The notes under the pieces: generated by a model
Seen by the model: only the letters and a program-made list of their open reading frames with translations
Database searches by the model: none
What the model was told of the DNA's origin: nothing
Shown here: in pieces, positions 1-11,500 of the stretch
Position numbering within the stretch: position 1 is the first letter of the stretch
Layout of the letters: each line of letters opens with the position of its first letter
Made by a program: the position numbers and the translations under genes
Source of the DNA: Peromyscus leucopus
Taxonomy: Eukaryota > Chordata > Mammalia > Rodentia > Cricetidae
DNA: 64,000 nucleotides
Assembly: GCF_004664715.2 (NCBI RefSeq)
Contig: NC_051067.1
Location: 65,056,982-65,120,981 of the forward strand
Direction of reading: 5' to 3'

Positions 1-185
1 TTTTGTCAGGATGTATGTCCCAGCAAGGAGTGACATCACTAATGCGCACAGCCTCTCTCCTGATCTTCTGGAAATCCAATGAACATATGCTGGGGTTTTC
101 TTTATCTTTATTATCTCTTTCCCATCTTATTCTTTCATCTTTCTGTGATACATTCTTAGCCATCTTTTCCCCCACTACTAGTAAG

Positions 186-380
186 AGTCTCATGTATCCC
201 AGGCTGGTCTCAAACTCCCTATTTAGCTAAACTTTTGATTCTCCTACTCCACGCCTCAAGAGCTAGGATTACAGGTGAATACAACCATATTATGCAATAT
301 TGAGGCTCAAACTCAGAGTTTCATACATGCCAGGCAAGCACTCTGCCAGCTGAGCTACATCACAGTCCACCTCTTAGATC
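186..380 (-). repeat. Degenerate B4/RSINE-like SINE
   Basis: The segment reads as an antisense rodent SINE: a B1-like 'aggctggtctcaaactc' part is followed by a tail resembling 'caagcactctgccagctgagc', typical of the B4/RSINE class. It is old and diverged, and its edges are approximate. It lies in CDNF intron 1. Confidence 0.55.
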
Positions 381-832
381 TTGTTATACACTATTTCTTT
401 TTCTCACTGGCATCTATCTGATCTGCTGTTGCTCTTATCAACTTTATTTACAGAAGTTTAACTGGCTCTTTCCCAAAAGTCTCCTGCTCTATATTTATAT
501 TATTAGTCCTTTCACTTCTTTAAACATAAAATAAAATCGATTGAATGATTGATAATAACCAAATCTGAAATCTTTTCAAGTAGACTACTTCTGTCTCTGG
601 TCTCAACTGACCATAACTTATGATACTCTCCTTCCCCATCCTGAATGAGAATGTGATTGGGAAGCCACTCACAGCACCCCGTCAACTTCACAAGGTTAAA
701 CACCACACTCTACAGTGTACTGTGTTCCAAACCTATGCTGCTTGGCAGATTAGGTGTACTGAATGCAGCTTGGCTTATGATATTTTCAATTTATGATGGG
801 GATGTAACCTCATTATAAGTTAAAGACTAATA

Positions 833-833
<1 letters not shown>

Positions 834-869
<36 letters not shown>
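834..869. repeat. (CA)n microsatellite
   Basis: Uninterrupted CA dinucleotide run of about 36 bp in CDNF intron 1. Confidence 0.95.
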
Positions 870-947
870 TTGGTATTGGTTCTATTGCTCTGAAGAATTC
901 TGACTAATTCATAATTCAAGTAGAAACAGTGAGGAAACCTCTTGGTA

Positions 948-1440
948 CAGTCATGAATCACTTAATGATGGGGATGTGTTGCTTCTAAAATGTGTTGCTA
1001 GGTGACTTTATTGTAGGAACATCAAAGAGGGGTACTTACAGAAACTTAGATGCTATAACCTGCCACACACCTAAGTCGTAGTGTACAGCTCATTGTTCCT
1101 GGGCTACATGATTGGCAGGTATGTTCAATTTTTTTTAGCATTATAACGCTACATTGTCATCTACAAAGTTTATGCTCAAGAACCATGCAATTGAGCTACA
1201 AATAAACACACACACACAACGAAACAAAAAAAACCATACACACACAAAATCTTACAATGTATTATGATTTTATGTTGAACTACATTCATAGCTATCCTGA
1301 ACTATATGCAGCCTGCAGCCATAAGGTGATCATGCCTGTGTGTAGAACATGTTACATACTGAATGCTGCAGGTAAGTTTTGCTCAATTTTAGGTACATAA
1401 ACGTAAGAAAGGTGCAGTAAAAACAGAATATTAATAATCA
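948..1440. mobile_element. Ancient DNA-transposon-like fossil
   Basis: Text such as 'cagtcatgaatcacttaatg' followed by 'acaccta' and 'ggtgcagtaaaaaca' resembles a non-autonomous DNA transposon also common in other mammals. It is interrupted by an A/CA-rich stretch at about 1200-1250. A related-looking fragment with a short palindromic end lies at about 720-830. I cannot assign the family with certainty. Confidence 0.4.
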
Positions 1441-1655
1441 AGGCTGGAACAACAACGGCTCAGCGGTTAAGAGCACTCACTGCTCCACCAAGAGACCCAA
1501 GTTCACTACCCAGCACCCAAATCAGGTGGCTCACAACTGCCTGAAACTCCAATTTCAAGGGATCAGGCGCCCTCTTCTGGCCTCTGAAAGTTTCTGCACA
1601 CATGCATTCTATAGATCAAACAGAGACATACAAATAAATAAAAACAAATTTTCAG
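1441..1655 (+). repeat. B2 SINE
   Basis: Contains the B2 landmarks 'ctcagcggttaagagcactc', 'ggtggctcacaactgcctg' and 'cgccctcttctggcctctg', with an A-rich, 'aaataaataaa' tail. It is moderately diverged. Confidence 0.85.
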
Positions 1656-2919
1656 AAAAGAGAGTTTTAAAATAAGATGGTATGCCTGCATGTGGCTCTT
1701 ACTAGGAAAGGAGCCTGGAGAAGCAGAAGCTGAGCTGGGGGAGCCAGGAAGGGGGGAGCCAACGTGACGGTCCAGGGAGGTAGACACTGAGGTAGACACT
1801 ATAGGCACCGAACACAGACTACATGAAATTTGGGGGGGAAATAGGGGTTTTTTTTCCCCTTTCATGATAAATGAACTGTAGCTTACTATAAGTTTTCCAC
1901 CATATAAATTATCTTTAATTTTTAAAGAAACTATTTGACCGTTTTGTTATGACACTTAGCTTGAAACACAAATATTGTACTATATCTTCCTTTTTAAATC
2001 TTTATTCTTTAAGTTCTTAATTTATTTATTACTTTTAAAACTTGTTTGTTAAAAACTAAGACACAAAAACATGCATTAGTCTAAGCCTGCATGGGGTCTG
2101 TTTATTCCAGGATCAACACAAACAAATGATTAAAAAAAGACAACATCAGTGAGTGATAGAAAATTTTCATAACCCCATAGAACCATTTTTGTACACATGG
2201 TCCATTGTTGGCTGAAATGTTGATATGCAGTACATTGTTACAAATCTGAGAACTGGGATATGATCTAGGATGATACATAAATGTGTAATTCATCATATTC
2301 AAGCAATATTCCGAAGATGGGATCACAGAGAAAAGGGAGATGAAGAAAGTATAGGCCTTCAAGAAACACCAACGTTTAGAAGTTGAGAATGTAAGACAGA
2401 ATCAGAAAAGCACTCCTCGGAACAGCCAGCAAAACAGAGCAAGAGAAAGGACCAGTGTTCTCTCTAGAGGCAAATGATGAAAACACATCTAACTGATCAA
2501 CAATGTTATGAGCCACTGATAGAGTGAAAAATGTCTCCTGACATATCACCTTAATTATCAAACACATTAAGTCTGCAAAGAAGACAGCTGCTGTCATGAT
2601 CTTGCTGCCGGTGAGCAGGAATTCATCAGTCTCTAAACAACTTTCCATCTTGTCTTCCTACAAGAGAGATCCAGTCTTGCGAAGTCTCCTATCTCTTCCC
2701 CCAACATGTCCTCATATGATTTCTTAACCTCAGCTGTCACCCTGACAAGGTATCCTTTATCCAAATGAGGAAAAGATAGACATTTGGCTCACCAAAACTT
2801 GCATGAAATTTTGCCATAGCACATTTATAGCCTTTTGTTCAATAATCTGCCTAGTATGTGCCATAATAGATTTTGAAAACCACAGGATGAGAGACATCAT
2901 CTAGAAAGACTTTTTAAAG
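1656..2919. other. CDNF intron 1, no recognised feature
   Basis: AT-rich, apparently unique sequence. Short open frames on the minus strand (for example 2376-2648) have no recognisable domain and no splice context. I also looked here for CDNF exon 2 (the C-K-E-F-L motif following exon 1) and did not find it. Confidence 0.4.
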
Positions 2920-2930
2920 GTACATAGTTG

Positions 2931-3096
2931 AGCCAGGCGGTGGTGACCCATACCTTTAATCCCAGCACTGAGGAGGAAAAGGCAGAAGGATCTCTGTGAG
3001 TTCGAGACCAGCCTGGTCTACAGAGCGAGATCCAGGACAGGCACCAAAATTATACAGAGAAACCCTGTCTCAAAAAAAAAAAAAAAAAAAAAAAAA
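2931..3096 (+). repeat. B1 SINE with 11-bp target duplication
   Basis: Full-length B1 ('tttaatcccagcactgagga', 'ttcgagaccagcctggtcta') ending in a long poly(A). It is flanked by perfect direct repeats GTACATAGTTG at 2920-2930 and 3097-3107, so both insertion boundaries are certain. Confidence 0.95.
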
Positions 3097-3689
3097 GTAC
3101 ATAGTTGCATGGCAGATAGTGAAATGATTTTTGAATCTTCTGAGAAACACATTAATTAGATGCTGTGGGAAAAGAAAGCAGGAGACACTACCTGGAAGAA
3201 ACTGCGAAACCACTGATAGACTTTTTTAAACCAAGGAGCAATGTGACAACCCTCACCGGGGACTAGAGATGGGACAAAGTGCAGGATGGAAGGACACTAG
3301 GACAGTAGAAAGTAAAAGCAGTGGAAGTCTGTAGAAAGGCAGAGAACCCAGCAGAAGAGAGAGTCAACAGACAAGCAACTGGTTGACAGAAAGAAGGAAA
3401 AAGAAATATAGAACAAACCAGTTAATAACTGATCTCGCAGCATAGGAAGAAGCTCTGAAGGAATAAAAAAGTGGGGAGGATTACTTTTTAAGTATGTTGA
3501 GTTTTTGAAATGCTAGCCATTCCATAATCACCTACTGGACAATATGTCTGGAACTGTGGGAAGATGGCATCTTGGCTATAGAGATATAGGATTTACTAGA
3601 CTGTCAGATTGATTTTTATTGCACTGTATGTAGAATGATAATAAATATGGACAGAGGGCGCAACACTGAAAAATTCCAACATTTAAGTC

Positions 3690-3850
3690 ATGGCTAGGCC
3701 AAGCATGGTAGTACATGTCTTTAATCTCAGCACTTGGGTGCTATATAGTGAGACCTTGTGTCAAAAGAAAAAGAAAGGGGGGGAGGGGAGAGGAGGGAGG
3801 GAGGGAGGAAGGAAGGAAGGAAGGGAGGAAGGGAAAGGAAGAAAGGGAAG
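3690..3850 (+). repeat. Truncated B1 and purine-rich microsatellite
   Basis: A B1-like head ('ttaatctcagcacttgggtg') runs into a G/A-only tract of GGGA, GGAAGGAA and GAAAG units from about 3766 to 3850. The tract probably expanded from the SINE's A-rich tail. No gene is supported. Confidence 0.7.
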
Positions 3851-5194
3851 GCAGCCAGAGGATTCAAAGCACATGAAGAAATTTGAAAAACGTTTGTAGT
3901 GACAAGGGCAAAGACAAGAGAAATAGCAGCATCAAGGCCATCAGGGCAAGAGTTTCTGAAAGGAAAATAAAATTAACAACAGTGGCACGTGCCACAGAGA
4001 AACCCAAGTTTAATCCTTGAACTTACATGAGGTTATTCTCTAATAACTTCAGCAGGGATGATTGAAGCTAGTAGCTTAAGGTTCCTGGCTTGTGTTTGTT
4101 AGTGTGCTATCAAATGGCTACCTTTCTTTTATTCATGCTGCAGGGCTTTCTTTGCTTATTAAAATAATTTCATGCATCAGTCTATACTGATTTCAAAATA
4201 GTTTAAGTTCCATAATAAAATCCTTTTCAAGATTTCTCAGAAAACCTCAAATTACCTAAGTCCAAAACAACCATCTACAGAGTTTTAAAATAACACTTAA
4301 CCTATTTTAAAATTTCTAGAGAAAGATTTGATAATTGCTGATAGAAAGCTGGACTCCAATTATTAAGGTTTTATTTATTTACAGTAGGACTACACACTCA
4401 ACCACTCATTCCATGTGAATCTTGTGAGTCTACATTTCCCGTTTAGTGTGTCCACTCTCAAGATCAGAGGACACACATTTAAATTATTTCACTAAAACGA
4501 GGATGTTAAGTGCTGCAGTGGTCCCAAAGGAAGGGACTATCAAAACTCTCATCTTGGTTCTTGTTAACAGCCCTCTAAAATGTATGCTCTTTTTGTAAAA
4601 CCTAGGTAGTACAACACCCTCAAAGCCAGGGGGTTTGGTGGAATGGATAAAGGTGTTCTGATCGCCAAGTCCATAAAAGAAAAAAGTCATCTTTCTATTT
4701 TATCTTTCTCTTCTCAAGGAATTAATGTGCTCCCTTGTAAAGCAACTTCCATCTATAAAAGTGCTAACCAGCGTTAACTTTGTCTTTGATTTCAGCAACC
4801 CTAGCATATTTTCTTGTTTTATTTTCCTTCTGGGAGTGACAAATTAGTTTGCACCTCAAAACATGTCTTATGCACAAAGAGGCAAATCTCCCCAGTTTAG
4901 GAGCAACAGAATTAAGTGGGCAACGAGGTCATTTGCACAAAATCCAATACGAATCCTAACTCACTCCTTTTCCTGCGCCAACTTAATAACAGCAAAAAGC
5001 AGAACGTGTCCTCAAGCGTCACTGGACCCAAGTCAAGCTTTTGCTTAGGCTGCGAAAGGTGGGGGTAAATGACTGACTGGGCCGCATTCCTTGGGTGAGA
5101 TGTTATTTACAGCCTGGGCCGGGAGAAGCTGCTTAGATAACAGCTGGGCTGAGCGTGGTGTCGCCGCCATGCAAGCAGGTCACACACCGCTCAC

Positions 5195-5309
5195 CTTCAC
5201 AGTCAGCCCCCGGCTGCACACCGGCCTCCAGGCCCTGCGTCAGCACCAGGTCCCAGATCCAAAGGCCGGCGCAAAAGGTCACTAGGGTAGGTAGACTGGT
5301 GCACCGCAT
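5195..5309 (-). CDS. CDNF: CDNF first coding exon (partial gene)
   Basis: Cerebral dopamine neurotrophic factor is a secreted, ER-resident MANF-family saposin-like protein that promotes dopaminergic neuron survival and ER proteostasis. On the minus strand the ATG is at 5309-5307. The exon encodes 38 residues plus one base: a start MRCTSLPTLVTFCAGL, a hydrophobic signal-peptide core, then a mature start close to QGLEAGVQPGADCE, which matches what I know of rodent CDNF. The frame ends at a consensus donor (G|GTGAGC, GT at 5194-5193) just before the first conserved Cys-x-x-Cys block expected in exon 2. Exon 2 was not found in 1-5194, so the remaining exons probably lie outside the window. The gene is divergent from HSPA14, with start codons about 440 bp apart. 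The exon is too short for ordinary ORF calling, and a longer open frame in another phase covers it. Confidence 0.9.
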
Positions 5310-5749
5310 GCTGAGCCTGGGACCCAGGACGGCCAGTGCCTCCTACACTACTGTCGCCGTTGGCAACCTCGTGAGCCGGGTAAGAGGCAGGAAACAAGTG
5401 ACGCGATTTCGCCAAGAGTTCCCATTGGCTCTCAGGAACTGGGCTCAGGCGAGGAAGGAGCTAATGAGGCTCTTCCGGTCCTGTCCGCCCTGCGCGTGCG
5501 CGTTACGGCATACACGCCGGGGCTCCAGAGGAGCGCGGAGTGATGCGCCAAGGTTATTGGCTATCCGCTTGAAGGGAGGCGGGAACGTTAGGATGATTGG
5601 CTGCGACTCGGGAGGCCGGCGCAGCAGACCGGACGCAGTAGGCGGGCGGGAACGTGGAGTCTCCGCAGTGCCTGATGGGCTTACTCCGAGGAAGCTAGCT
5701 GTGGCTGCGGAAGGGTCCCTCGTTGAACTGCCGTGGTCTCCGCCGCCTC
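5310..5749. promoter_or_regulatory. Bidirectional CDNF/HSPA14 promoter
   Basis: GC-rich, CpG-containing interval between the two divergent start codons. Visible sites are three inverted CCAAT boxes (ATTGG at 5424-5428, 5556-5560 and 5596-5600, all followed by CT, NF-Y-like), an ETS/GABP-type CTTCCGG at 5472-5478, and an NRF1-like alternating GC element TGCGCGTGCGCG at 5491-5502. There is no TATA box. This arrangement is typical of a housekeeping divergent promoter. Factor binding is inferred from motifs only. Confidence 0.75.
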
Positions 5750-8517
5750 ATGGCGGCGATCGGCGTGCACTTGGGCTGCACATCGGCCTGTGTGGCTGTC
5801 TACAAGGTGAGACTGGGAAGCTGGCTCCGGCTTTCGTGGCGGCCACCCTGTTCTCTGGGCTCCGGGTCATCCGCCCCCAAACCTTGCGTACGAGCAAGTG
5901 GCGGTGTTGCGGGTTCTCCGCTCGTCCTCCACGGACGAGCCCGCTGCGTGGAGGGAGGGTGGATACAGAAGGGATCTCGGGCACTCCGGGATTCCCTACT
6001 GGGACATCGGGGCTGCTGTCTCCTTTGAGGCGTTCCGGGCACGGGAAGGCCATGGGATACCCAGAGGAGTCTCCGGTACCTCAAGCCTGCAGGGTGCATT
6101 TAGGAGGCCGTGGCCATAGGATGACCAGAAAGGTTCAGAAGATGTCAGGGCTCAGAATGCCTGGAGGAGTCCTCGGGCCATCGTTCTTATAAAGATGCCT
6201 AGAACAAGCCTGGATGTCAGGATCCCCTGGATGCCTGAGAGTTCTTAGTGGCTACTGACCGCAGACTCCCTGAGGTCACGATGACGTCACGGGCTCGGAA
6301 TTCCGGGAGGTGGGAGGTCTTTGGGATTTCGGGCAACCAGAAGTGCTGTGGAACTGCAGCCTAGAGAAGGGTACCGGGAGAGTACTTGGTTAAAAATTGA
6401 CACTGCTGTGCACACTTGATGATTCTGGAACTGAGAACTTGACAAGGAGCTGCGGCTTTTTTTCTCCTGAATTTCGGGGCAGAAGGAACAATGACAAGGA
6501 GTTTACCCACTTCTAGCTCCGGGTTCAAGTGATACGTGATTTATAAGGGAAGTTCTAAGGGATTAGCTACTGCACTGCGTTTGTAGGAAAGTAGAGGGGA
6601 AAGGTGTATTTGTGGGAGAGGCATGTGTAACAATGCTTGCTAGTTATTAGGTATAGAATGTTTGATTCGGTTTACTGTGCAGAATTAACCAGGAAAAAAA
6701 ATGCATGGAGTAGAAGCCTTGAAACTAATACTGGCAGTTAAAAGATTGTTTTACCGTTTTTTTCTTTCCACATAGATGGCAAAGTAACAGTGGCATAAAT
6801 GCCAAAGTCACCTGCTGTCGGTGTTCAGAGTTAAGCAGGATGATAGACGAAAGAGACACTGAAGGATGGAATAAGGTTTTGCACAGAGCGGACCGGTCTC
6901 TGAGGACTGAACCCAGAGTAGCCTTGCAGAAGCGCTTTTATTGATTGTTACACAAAAGGCCTTTTAGCAAGTCAGTTCCTGACTACCAAAACCTCTTATC
7001 TGATCTAGTTGTCTGAGGACCTAAGCAGTTCTCAGCCATTGCAAGAATTCCTGGTTTGCCAGGAATGTCTTGTGACTGAGGTCATGCAAAGGCTCCGAAT
7101 TTCCCAAAGGAAGAGCAACCTCCTAAATCTCAGATAACAATCACTGATTATTTACAAAAGATTACTTCAAGGCCTAAATGGCCATCACTCCGACTAAATG
7201 CCAAGTACGCAGGCTCTTCAAAAATTCTACTACAACCTGCAGATAAGTTCAATGAGATTGTTTATTCCAGTGTGAGAGAACTAACCCTTTGTATGTCTTT
7301 TTAGGATGGCCGGGCCGACGTGGTTGCAAATGATGCAGGGGATAGAGTCACACCAGCCATCGTTGCTTACTCGGAAAATGAACAGGTACTCTCTCTTACG
7401 CTCATTTTTGTACTTGAAAATAATGAGAAATTACATGCATTGTAGTAAATACGCTGCTCTTTTTTCAGGTGGTTGGTCTGGCAGCAAAACAAAGTAGAAT
7501 AAGAAATATTTCAAGCACAGTAGTGAAAGTAAAGCAGATCCTTGGCAGAAGGTATGATGTAAAGTACTTTTTAAGATGTTGTAACCAAAACAATGTGTTT
7601 GTAAGTTCTAGGCAGAATGGAACTAGACACTACAGTGTGTGTGATGCTTGTCATCTTAGGGAGCACCCCAGTGGGCTTGCTCAGAAATTCCATTCTTGCT
7701 AACAGGTCCCTAGCATTCATGAATGCCAGCGTTCATTTACTTTTGGTCATTTGTGTCGTTCACAAGTGGTACTTCGGGCATTTTGTATTTTTATATGCTT
7801 TTTAACGGTGAACATGAATAATTTTCTTGGAATTGGAAGATTTCTCTGCATGGTGATTGAGTTTTGCAAAATCTCTTATAATTGGTCTTAATTTTTGTGT
7901 AGCTGCTAGTGATCCTCCTCCGTGGGGGCCCTTCGTGACTTTCTGGGAACTGACTTTTCCAGTTGACTCACAAATGTAATCATTGGAGAAACAGCTTAAT
8001 TAATATCTTAAGAAGCAGGTCAATCATCTGTTGTGACTTTAATTAGAAATTTATAGAAACTTCCTTCCCCAGACTTCTGTCTCCTCAAATTATGGATTAC
8101 CATAATAACTAGGCCTTTTCATTTTCTCTGGAGTAGTGGTACTCAATGGTGTTTCAAGTGCCTTCACATCTGTGATTCTACTGACTCCTCTCAACACCCT
8201 CATAAAAATCTGTCGGGCGGGTACTCTCCTTTGCTGTTTATAGATGAGGAAGTCAAGGCACAAGGATTTGTGGCTTTTCCAAATTAAAGAGGTGAATTAG
8301 ATGAGCCTGCAGATCAGGACTCAATCCTCAGCTTCACACTCTCTGGTCTACTTCATTTAATTAGAAGGCAAATATTAGACATTTCCTTGTGTTGATTTTA
8401 AAATTTAGAGATTGTTAGTTAAATTTAATACTTCATTTACCTATACATATTTATTTATCTAGTTCTTGCCTGTTTAGTACACTGAACTTGATAACAGAAT
8501 ATTTAGGAATGAATTCA

Positions 8518-8565
<48 letters not shown>

Positions 8566-11500
8566 TGATTTACTCCCATATCCTTTAGCTTTGGTAGTTA
8601 TTACTAAGTATGTTAAAATGTCCTGCTAAGCATATTAAAAATAAATTGTCATCAAATGTTTTTGAGTCATAAATGAGGAGTTGTGATAGATCTTGAAGCC
8701 AGAGTCCATTGAGGAACCAGTAATTTTTTTTAGAGACCCTCCCCCTTTGGGGATAATTCTAGTTTCATGTGAAAGAAAACAAAGACAACCAGTATATTAC
8801 TAGATTTACCATTTCCCCCATGGTACCGTCCTGCAACACTGTAGTTGAGTATCACTCCAGGGCACTAATGCTGACCCAGTCAAGACAGAACATCTCCAGA
8901 TCTGTCCCCTGGAAGCCAGTGGTGTTCCGATTTGTTTCCTTTATGCTACCCTGACTGTCATTTATCATATTATGTACTTTATATTAGCAGACCAGCTTAA
9001 GCTCATTTTTCTGGCCTTGAAAGTTAAATCCATTTAGCAAGAATTCAGTAGTGAGTCAGATGGGTAACACATACACACACCACAGTAAATAAACCAAAGT
9101 AGTAAAAGTCGAATACTGTTCAGACGTACCACTAGACCACACAGCCCTGGTGGTACTTCTGTAGAGGTAGTTTGCCTCATGTTTGGGTTGTATTCCTCCT
9201 CGGCCTAGCTACTTAACCAGACCGTGGTCATTTTTATACAGTATGGTCATATCAGGCCTTAGCCTTGGGTGCATTTAGCCCTTTGTAAAAGAGTCTGTCC
9301 TTGTGTTACCAAGCTGTTAAGCCCATAGTCCTGTACTTCCCGTGAGTGGGTGAGTTCCCCCGAGTCTTGGCCATGTTCCTTCGTGGCTTACACACAGGTA
9401 GCACTACTTATCTTGCTGCCAGAATGATCCTTACACCTTCCCTATAACTCTCATTCCCCTGTGGCTTTCCAGCCAGAAGTGTTGTCCTCAGACCTGGCTT
9501 CTCAGCAATTAGCCCTGAGAGGAAAGAACCGGCTGGCTCCTCCTGGAAATATGCTGAGAGCATACAGAACTTCCCCACGCCTTCAAAATTGTACCCTGCT
9601 GCCCAGGAGCTTGCTTCAGTAGCCTTCCCAGCCCAATATGGCCACCACCAATAGCAGTGCGGGCATCCGTTGGTCCAGACAGGAGACCCGAACTCTTCTC
9701 TCCATACTAGGCGAGGCAGAGTACATCCAACGCCTCCATACTATGCATCATAATGCAGATGTCTATCAGGCCGTGTCTAAGCGGATGCAGCAGGAGGGCT
9801 TCCGCCGCACCGAACGCCAGTGCCGCTCCAAGTTTAAAGTTCTGAAGGCATTGTATTTAAAGGCCTATGTGGCCCATGCCACAAGTATGGGGGATCCACC
9901 GCACTGTCCATTTTATGATATGTTGGATCAGCTTCTTCGAAATCAGATAGTGACTGACCCAGACAACTTAATGGAGGCTGGTGCTTGGGCCAAGCACTGT
10001 GATCAGAATTTAGTGGCCTCTGACACCCCAGGGCAAGAGGGAAGCAGCATGCGGAAATCAAAAAGGACTCAGGCAGCTGGCCATCAGCGCATTTTGCAAA
10101 CAGTTAAGGAATCAGATGAGGATTGTCAACTGAGAATCAGTGACCGGATGCCAGAAGCCAGTGACCTTGAGGACTCCTGGGATGACTCCTCGGGTGCAGG
10201 TAACTCCCAAGCATGAAAGGGATTGGGGCTTAGAGTCACTTGGTCCCAAATAGTACTAAAAGCTTGGATAGCACCCTCTTGAGCATAACTGATTTCTGTC
10301 TCACTGAACCCCCTTTTTCAAGTACTCCCAAGTTTTTAGCTATGACCTTACGTATGTGGTCAAACTCTTCACACATGAAGACATGCTCTTTCCAAGTATA
10401 CTGGTTTGGTCATCTGTGCATGCCGGGCAAATGCTCCAACACTCCTAATGTCCAGCTTTGGGCATTATTTGTAATGGGTACTTAAGAATACATGGGGAAA
10501 AGTGGGTTACATAACCACATGGAAAGGGTCTTGGGGAACTCACAGGGTCAGTTTTATAGATGATTAAAACCAAAATATCCACATTACAGAATCGTTTCCT
10601 TTGATTCCCTTGTGGAAAGAGACCTTCCCAAGAACGGCCCTGCTTTTGTAACTGTCTCAACTCGGTTGCTGGCTGCAAGCATTCCCTCAGCAGGAATGTC
10701 CTCTCTGCAACACTGTGGCTTTGTTTTTCAGGGTGCTCTCAAGGGACCCCCAGCTACAGCAGCTCCCACCACCTTTTCAGAGGGTCAGTTGCTCCCTGTC
10801 AGAGCAGCCCCATGGCCAGACTGGGTGTGTCGAGGGAATCCAGTCCCTGCACCAGCACCAGCCGAAACCCTCTTGGGGCAGCCTCCACACCACAGCCTCC
10901 AGGCTCCTCTTCCAGAGTTGCCTTTATCTCTGGTGGGGATAGACTTCTGACCAGTGAGCCCCCTCCACGGTGGGCAAGGCGAAGAAGGCGCTCAGTGGCC
11001 AGGACCATTGCAGCTGAGTTGGCAGAGAACAGGAGGTTGGCGCGAGAACTCTCCAAGCGAGAGGAAGAGAAGCTGGACAGGCTGATTGCTATTGGGGAGG
11101 AGGCCAGTGCCCAGCAAGACACTGCCAATGAGCTGCGCAGGGACGCTGTCATTGCCGTCAGACGCTTGGCGACGGCGGTGGAAGAAGCAACTGGAGCTTT
11201 TCAGCTAGGGCTTGAGAAGTTGCTTCAGAGATTGATTTCAAATACCAAAAGCTAGGGACTGGCTGAATGGACATGTTTTCCAGACTGTTACAAGCCCACA
11301 TCGAACAACTACCTTCTGGAACCCTGGCTCCCTTTCTGTCTTCAGAAAAAAAGAATAGATGAACTGCTGATACGCAGAACGGTAGTGAGTTCCTTTTCCT
11401 AAGATTCTCCACTAATGGAAAGGCCTTGAGGAACAGAAGGGTAGCCTAGTAGGAACCAGAAGGAACAAATCCATAGCTAGCTTGTCCTGGCTTCCTCCTC

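Noticed and set aside
2376..2648. 90-codon minus-strand frame in CDNF intron 1
   Set aside because: Hydrophobic, but with no recognisable domain, splice context or CDNF motif. Not supported as a gene.
4484..4690. Candidate CDNF exon 2 on the minus strand
   Set aside because: The translation lacks the Cys pattern and CKEFL-type block expected after exon 1.
5155..6192. 345-codon plus-strand open frame across the CDNF/HSPA14 promoter
   Set aside because: It runs through both first exons, the promoter and an intron in the wrong phase. Its Arg/Gly/Pro composition is that of GC-rich DNA, and no domain is visible.
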